Below, piece by piece: positions 6,533 to 10,196 of a DNA stretch of 10,196 nt. The notes beneath the pieces were generated by a model, which worked only from the letters and a program-made list of their open reading frames with translations, was not told where the DNA came from and did no database searches. Position numbers and translations under genes: made by a program. Source of the stretch: UBA2730 sp022793235 (GTDB lineage: Bacteria; Bacillota_I; Bacilli_A; RF39; UBA660); assembly GCA_949745755.1 (NCBI GenBank), contig CATJZL010000078.1:1-10196 (forward strand). The letters run 5' to 3'. Positions within the stretch are counted from its first letter, which is position 1. Every line of letters starts with the position of its first letter.

Positions 6533-6553
6533 GTTTCTATATTTTTACTTTGA

Positions 6554-6577
6554 CCCTATATAGAATAGGGCTTTTTT
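6554..6577 (+). terminator. Intrinsic terminator after the ABC ATPase
   Basis: CCCTAT (6554-6559) pairs with ATAGGG (6565-6570) around a 5-base loop, followed by CTTTTTT. It closes the secreted-protein/ABC operon 22 bases after the ATPase stop. Confidence 0.88.
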
Positions 6578-6596
6578 GTTTTAGTATAAAAAATGA

Positions 6597-6625
6597 TTGA
6601 AAAAAATTGGAAAATATGATATAAT
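6597..6625 (+). promoter_or_regulatory. Promoter of the unknown two-gene unit
   Basis: TTGAAA (6597-6602), a 17-bp spacer and a perfect TATAAT (6620-6625) with an extended TG at 6617-6618. This is among the strongest promoters in the window. Transcription should start near 6632. It occupies the region that a TTG start at 6597 would need, which shows that start to be wrong. Confidence 0.88.
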
Positions 6626-6650
6626 AGGCAGCATAAGAGGGGGGATAGTT

Positions 6651-8021
6651 ATAAAGATAGTTACGAGGGATGCTATTTATTTACAAAAAGAAGATCTTGC
6701 TTATTTTAATCAAATTTTTGACAGATATTTTAAAGCGGAAACTAAACCTGTATTTATGAAAATGTCTACACTTCAGGACTCTACATTAAATGAAGAGAAT
6801 CGATATGATTTTATTGATTTTAGAAAAAAAGAAGAAATGGAATACATAAAAAAGATAGACTGGATTATAGATTATGAAGATGTAAAAAGTAAGAATATAC
6901 AAGAGATAAATGATTTATCTCAAAACATTTTAAGGCAAAGAGAGAATGTAGCTAATACATATAATGCTATGTCAGTAAAAAAACGTGGAGAAAATCAGGA
7001 TATGCCCTTAAAGTGTGATCTTTACAATTATGTACTTCAGTCTCTTGCAAATATTATTTATTTTAAAAGAGGAGATATAATCATGAATTTGCCGAAAAAT
7101 ATCCATTATCCAAAAGAAGTTAGGCAAATAAGATTAATAAATATAAGAAATCAAAGTATAAGAATATTGTGTTTTATTCGGAAAAAAATATATCCTTTAT
7201 TAGGAATAGAGAAAAGAAAAAAAACGTTCTCAAGAAAAAAAGATACTTTTATAAAAAAGATTTTTGGTGAAAAAAGAGAGCTTTATCGCTTTTTAGGAGC
7301 AGAGGAATTTCAAAAGGCTGTATTTTTCTTAGAAAGGGTAAAATATAAAATTATGGATAAATTTTTCCCAAATGTTCAAATAAAATATGAAAAGAGATTG
7401 AATAAGCAATTCAAAAAAAGAATACAAGAAGAACCATTAGTAAATCAACAAGCTTTATTACAAGAGTATCAAAATCAGAAATTAGCATTTCGAAAAGAGA
7501 TGGTTTATAAGGAAAATAGAAATTATCATTATAACCCAAATTATCCAACAAACTTTCTTAAATATTTGGACTGGAATAAAAAGGTACATATAGAAGGAAT
7601 TAAAAAAGATATACTCTTTCTTATTGGAGGAAGTACTCTTACTTTGGCTTTAGGTAATCCAGCCCCTCTGTTTAGTTTCCTATTTTGTCTAATCCAATGT
7701 ATTAGTTTAATGATTGATTTTGAATGTGTTAATTTACAAAACTATAATTTGGATCGTTTTCAAAACGAGAGAACAAAATCCTTACTGAAAAAGAAAGAGG
7801 AAAAAAATATAAAAAATAATTTACAAAAATTGGGAGACAGCATTGTTCCAGTATCTAAGGCAGTAACAGAAAAAGTGGAATTACCATCCATTGAGGAAGT
7901 AATTGATCAAATAACAACAGCTGAACAAGCTAAATGTTTACTGGCGTATGTGAAAGAACAATATGCAAATTTAGAACAACATAAAGAAAAAAGTATATAT
8001 GAAAAGAAAAGGAGAATATAA
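6651..8021 (+). CDS. Unknown 456-aa protein with a C-terminal membrane hairpin; apparent ATA start
   Basis: I do not recognise this protein. The frame is open without a canonical start near the ribosome binding site: AGAGGGGGG (6636-6644) sits 6 bases before ATA at 6651, giving the natural-looking N-terminus (M)KIVTRDAIYL. TTG 6597 is the -35 box, upstream of the transcription start. The next Met codon, ATG 6756, has no ribosome binding site and would drop 35 residues. Seen (numbered from ATA): a charged N-terminal region, a very basic middle (about 175-255), two close hydrophobic segments at about 321-336 and 340-357 that could form a membrane hairpin, and a Lys/Glu-rich tail with coiled-coil character. 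Most of the protein is probably cytoplasmic. The long intact frame argues against decay, despite the odd start. Confidence 0.7.
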   Translation: MKIVTRDAIYLQKEDLAYFNQIFDRYFKAETKPVFMKMSTLQDSTLNEENRYDFIDFRKKEEMEYIKKIDWIIDYEDVKSKNIQEINDLSQNILRQRENVANTYNAMSVKKRGENQDMPLKCDLYNYVLQSLANIIYFKRGDIIMNLPKNIHYPKEVRQIRLINIRNQSIRILCFIRKKIYPLLGIEKRKKTFSRKKDTFIKKIFGEKRELYRFLGAEEFQKAVFFLERVKYKIMDKFFPNVQIKYEKRLNKQFKKRIQEEPLVNQQALLQEYQNQKLAFRKEMVYKENRNYHYNPNYPTNFLKYLDWNKKVHIEGIKKDILFLIGGSTLTLALGNPAPLFSFLFCLIQCISLMIDFECVNLQNYNLDRFQNERTKSLLKKKEEKNIKNNLQKLGDSIVPVSKAVTEKVELPSIEEVIDQITTAEQAKCLLAYVKEQYANLEQHKEKSIYEKKRRI

Positions 8022-8025
8022 AATT

Positions 8026-8397
8026 ATGAATTATACAAGTTTATTTTCAGGGAATATGACAAATAGTACAACAACACTTATTCCAACTATTCCATCTATT
8101 AGTACAGGTGGAACCGTAACATCTGGCGTAGGAAGTATTGGTGCTGGGAGTACTTTAATAAAAGATGAGGGAGACTCTTTAGATACTACAGCAGGATTAT
8201 CAACTATTTCTACAGGGATAAGTCTAGCAGGGAATAGTCTATATTCTGTAGGAGAACAAAAAATGCAACAATTACTCACTACACAGGCTTATGTTGAATC
8301 TTTAGGTGAAGAAGAATTAGTAGCACTTATGGCAAGACTAGAAATGAAAGAGGACGAATTAACAGCTTGTGAAGAAAAAAGCAGTAAAACAATATAG
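8026..8397 (+). CDS. Small Ser/Thr/Gly-rich protein of unknown function
   Basis: A 123-aa protein directly after the 456-aa unknown. ATG 8026 is preferred because AAAGGAG (8008-8014) precedes it. An in-frame ATG at 7999 lies upstream of that site and inside the previous gene. The first 70 residues are low complexity: Thr, Ser, Gly, Ile and Pro repeats such as TLIPTIPSISTGG (21-33) and GVGSIGAG. The rest is an acidic helical part with GEEELVALMARLEMKEDEL. No signal peptide or cysteine pair is seen, only a single Cys near the end. Spacing of 4 bases from the preceding stop and a shared promoter and terminator make the pair one unit. The function cannot be inferred; a structural or partner protein of the larger gene is a guess. 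Confidence 0.7.
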   Translation: MNYTSLFSGNMTNSTTTLIPTIPSISTGGTVTSGVGSIGAGSTLIKDEGDSLDTTAGLSTISTGISLAGNSLYSVGEQKMQQLLTTQAYVESLGEEELVALMARLEMKEDELTACEEKSSKTI

Positions 8398-8406
8398 ATA
8401 AAAAAG

Positions 8407-8444
8407 AAAAACTTTGGTATCAAAATGAGTATTAAAGTTTTTTT
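8407..8444. terminator. Intrinsic terminator after the two-gene unit
   Basis: AAAAACTTTGGTAT (8407-8420) pairs with 8429-8442 in a stem of about 14 pairs, three of them wobble, with an 8-base loop, then more T. The A-rich left arm would also allow termination on the minus strand. A second small hairpin (8450-8456 with 8463-8469, loop 8457-8462) follows. Confidence 0.82.
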
Positions 8445-8474
8445 GTTTATTAGAAAGTTATTTTTCTAAGGCAC

Positions 8475-8503
8475 TTGTCTTCCATTTTTATAAATGTTAT
8501 CCT
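8475..8503 (+). promoter_or_regulatory. Promoter of the acetyltransferase-like gene
   Basis: TTGTCT (8475-8480), a 17-bp spacer and TATCCT (8498-8503) with an extended TG at 8495-8496. The boxes are moderate but the spacing is ideal. Transcription would start near 8510, giving a leader of only about 15 bases. Confidence 0.55.
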
Positions 8504-8525
8504 AATAAAGAAAGAGGGATAGATG

Positions 8526-9140
8526 ATGAAAACGGAATTAGAAAATTTTGATAGAATACATATTTTTAATCATTATCATGCTATGACTAATCCTTTTGCT
8601 TTTGTTACATCAAGAGTAGATGTTACTAAATTATATCAATTGTGTAAAAGAGGAAAAAGTCATTATGCTACGATAGGATATTATGTAGTAAAGACGATAA
8701 ATGAAATTGATAATTTTAAATATAGATATGAGAATGGAAAAATATATAAGTACGATAAGATAGACGCTAACTTTACCCAAATGTTTAAAAATAAAAATAT
8801 AGGTTATTTTCGTGTAAATATGTGTGATGATTTGAATTCTTTTTTGGATGTTTTTAAAGAGAAGGAAGAGGATTTTTTAAACAGTAATCAATCGGTAGAA
8901 GAAAATGATCAAGCAGAGGTGCGGTTATCTTGTGAACCATGGTTTCATTTTACAGGACTGATTCCTCCTTTTAATAAGGAAGTTGCCATTCCTCAGATTA
9001 TTTGGGATCAATTTACTTTTGAGGGTGATAAGTGTTATTTAAACTTTATGATTATGGTCCATCATGGCTTTGCGGATGGATCTCATATTGGTATGTTTTT
9101 TCATACTTTAGAAGAGTTAATTGAACAAATTGATATTTAA
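8526..9140 (+). CDS. Chloramphenicol-acetyltransferase-like (CatA-type) O-acetyltransferase
   Basis: A 204-aa protein of the trimeric CAT fold, which transfers acetyl from acetyl-CoA to a hydroxyl group. Seen (numbered from ATG 8526): RIHIFNHY (10-17), close to the N-terminal IFNHY of staphylococcal CAT; EPWFHFTGL (137-145), matching the WxxFTG region; and the catalytic VHHGFADGSH (178-187) with the HHxxxDG motif, H180 as the likely base and D184. Two ATGs adjoin (8523, 8526); the second is better spaced from GAGGG (8514-8518). Length is slightly under the usual 210-220. The protein is divergent from classical resistance enzymes, so chloramphenicol may not be its substrate. It has its own promoter after a terminator. 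Cytoplasmic. Confidence 0.85.
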   Translation: MKTELENFDRIHIFNHYHAMTNPFAFVTSRVDVTKLYQLCKRGKSHYATIGYYVVKTINEIDNFKYRYENGKIYKYDKIDANFTQMFKNKNIGYFRVNMCDDLNSFLDVFKEKEEDFLNSNQSVEENDQAEVRLSCEPWFHFTGLIPPFNKEVAIPQIIWDQFTFEGDKCYLNFMIMVHHGFADGSHIGMFFHTLEELIEQIDI

Positions 9141-9144
9141 ATGT

Positions 9145-9207
9145 ATGAAAAGAATAACGATTATTGGCAGTACTCGTTTACAAGAAAAAAGTAAAGAGGT
9201 GAAATAG
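9145..9207 (+). pseudogene. 20-codon gene stub or leader peptide before the ASCH gene
   Basis: ATG 9145 opens MKRITIIGSTRLQEKSKEVK followed by TAG (9205-9207). The beta-strand plus Gly-Ser start (ITIIGSTRLQEK) looks like the beginning of a Rossmann-like or nucleoside-deoxyribosyltransferase-like protein, cut off after one strand and the start of a helix. It lies 4 bases after the acetyltransferase stop, lacks its own ribosome binding site, and its stop is 1 base before the ASCH start. It could be a deletion remnant or a translational leader. The resemblance is weak because the segment is short. Confidence 0.3.
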
Positions 9208-9208
9208 A

Positions 9209-9610
9209 ATGAAAGTTATTACCATTAAACAACCTTTTGCGTCTTTAATTGTTTTAGGTATTAAAAAGTATGAGTTTAGGACTTGGAAGACAAAGTATAG
9301 AGGAGATATTTTGATTCATGCTGGAAAAGGGGTAAATAAAAAAGCAATGGAAAAATTTGCTTATTTAAATTTATCTTATCCATCAGGATGTATATTAGCG
9401 AAGGCCACTCTTACAGACTGTATAGAAATGGATAGTACTATGAGGGAAAAATTACAAGAAGAGAATAAAATTGTTTATTCTAGGGTTATTTCAGATACTT
9501 CATGGAAGGGCTATGCTTTTAAGCTTGAAAATGTAGAAAAAGTTGTTCCTGTTTCAATAAAAGGACATCTTAGTTTATGGGATTATGATGAGAATATAGA
9601 GAGACTGTAA
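9209..9610 (+). CDS. ASCH-domain protein
   Basis: A 133-aa protein made almost wholly of one ASCH domain, a PUA-like beta-barrel fold that binds RNA or nucleosides; some members are RNases or N4-acetylcytidine amidohydrolases. Seen: IKQPFASLIVLGIKKYEFRTW (6-26), containing the defining GxKxxExR (G17, K19, E22, R24), then GDILIHAG (32-39), the central GCILAKATLTDC (60-71), and a C-terminal ENVEKVVPVSIKGHLSLW (107-124) typical of the fold. The start is ATG 9209 with AGAGGTGA about 8 bases upstream. It probably shares a transcript with the acetyltransferase. The exact activity cannot be assigned. ASCH proteins are often stand-alone accessory genes, which fits the setting. Confidence 0.9.
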   Translation: MKVITIKQPFASLIVLGIKKYEFRTWKTKYRGDILIHAGKGVNKKAMEKFAYLNLSYPSGCILAKATLTDCIEMDSTMREKLQEENKIVYSRVISDTSWKGYAFKLENVEKVVPVSIKGHLSLWDYDENIERL

Positions 9611-9665
9611 TTTCTTTTCGTTCTTTTTCCTGCCTTTTTTCATATTGTTAATTAGGAGGTTTTCT

Positions 9666-10168
9666 ACGAATTATCAAAGTAATAAACCTTATCCTGAGCC
9701 TCAAGTAGAGAGAAAAAACTTAGAGTATGCTAAACTTCTTTTAGAAGATTATGCAGGAAGAGATGGAGAAGATACGGCTATTCATCAATACTTATATCAA
9801 CATTTATTAAAGGATAATGAATTGAGTGATTTTGCACTTGCTATGGAGCATATTGCGGAAGTAGAAATGTATCATTTAAGTTTACTAGGAAAGACAATCC
9901 GTCTATTGGGATTTCATCCTGTTTTTGGTGAATATTCTAGTAATAAAAATTTTATTTTTTGGAATAGTAGTTCTGTAAATTATACAAATGATCTATCTGA
10001 AATGATTTTGTCAGACATAAAAAAGAAGAAGATGCCATTCGCAGGTATAAGTATCATCGTTCTATTATTCAGGATCATTATATAAAGAGTCTTCTTACTC
10101 GTATTATAGAAGATGAAGAAATTCATTTAACTATTTTTTATTCTTTTTATAAACAGTATTGTAAATAA
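9666..10168 (+). pseudogene. Ferritin-like diiron protein with ACG start and -1 frameshift
   Basis: Joining two frames gives a 167-residue ferritin-like four-helix protein resembling those widespread in clostridia. Seen (numbered from ACG 9666): KPYPEPQVERKN (7-18), E35, the first ExxH (E67-MY-H70), a WNSSSVNY segment (99-106), then after the shift EEDAIRRY (121-128) and EEIH (E151 to H154), together the usual two-metal ligand set. AGGAGG (9654-9659) lies 6 bases before ACG, so ACG replaces ATG; a TTG at 9645 lies upstream of that site. In the first frame the protein ends at 10085 with an unrelated tail, losing the last metal ligands. The frames meet at A AAA AAG (10019-10025), where a -1 slip restores the family sequence. 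One lost A in a run gives the same picture. Decay is the simplest reading. Confidence 0.8.
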
Positions 10169-10196
10169 AGGTATGTTTTGTATTCTTTTTTTATAA

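Noticed and set aside
6597..6650. TTG at 6597 as start of the 456-aa unknown gene
   Set aside because: This TTG is the -35 box of a near-consensus promoter, lies before the transcription start, and would translate through the ribosome binding site.
7999..8025. ATG at 7999 as start of the Ser/Thr-rich protein
   Set aside because: It precedes the AAAGGAG site and lies within the previous gene; ATG 8026 is correctly placed behind that site.
8031..8279. 82-codon open frame on the minus strand
   Set aside because: It is antisense to the low-complexity Ser/Thr gene, with no ribosome binding site or promoter, and is explained by the repetitive codons there.
9645..9665. TTG at 9645 as start of the ferritin-like gene
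   Set aside because: It lies upstream of the AGGAGG site and would code through it; family similarity begins right after ACG 9666.
10163..10196. Possible terminator after the ferritin-like gene
   Set aside because: A T run is present, but only about five pairs can form before it, and the window ends there.

Overview
The window is a very AT-rich piece of a Gram-positive-type (low-GC Bacillota/Mycoplasmatota-like) chromosome. Supporting signs are strong GGAGG-type ribosome binding sites, Bacillota-style protein-tyrosine kinase and phosphatase genes, sigma-A-like promoters, U-tailed intrinsic terminators, and use of TGA as a normal stop (gene 2392-2850), which rules out a Mycoplasma-type code. 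The species cannot be named from this sequence. All complete genes read on the + strand.

Region 1 (1-184) is the end of an insertion sequence pointing left: the first 29 codons of an ISNCY-like transposase on the minus strand, its promoter, and a tandem 26-bp repeat at the element tip. Region 2 (202-2898) is a four-gene operon with its own promoter and terminator. It holds a CpsC/Wzz-like membrane adaptor, a CpsD-type bacterial tyrosine kinase, a CpsB/YwqE-type PHP phosphatase, and an unknown protein with a degenerate Nudix-like motif. No glycosyltransferase follows, so the phosphoregulatory trio stands alone here.

Region 3 (3075-6577) is the most interesting unit: a 141-aa secreted, cysteine-free protein, a hairpin, three six-helix membrane proteins sharing a loop motif, and a BcrA/LanF-like ATPase with Glu at the Q-loop position, closed by a terminator. 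The layout resembles bacteriocin-like peptide loci with a dedicated ABC exporter or immunity pump, but the secreted protein is not a type I can name with confidence.

Region 4 (6597-8444) is a two-gene unit of unknown function with a near-consensus promoter. Its long gene has an excellent ribosome binding site but ATA where ATG is expected, and a small Ser/Thr/Gly-rich protein follows. Region 5 (8475-10196) holds a chloramphenicol-acetyltransferase-fold protein, a 20-codon gene stub, an ASCH-domain protein, and a ferritin-like diiron gene. The last has ACG at its expected start and a -1 frameshift at an A AAA AAG heptamer. The second half looks like an accessory region with some gene decay.
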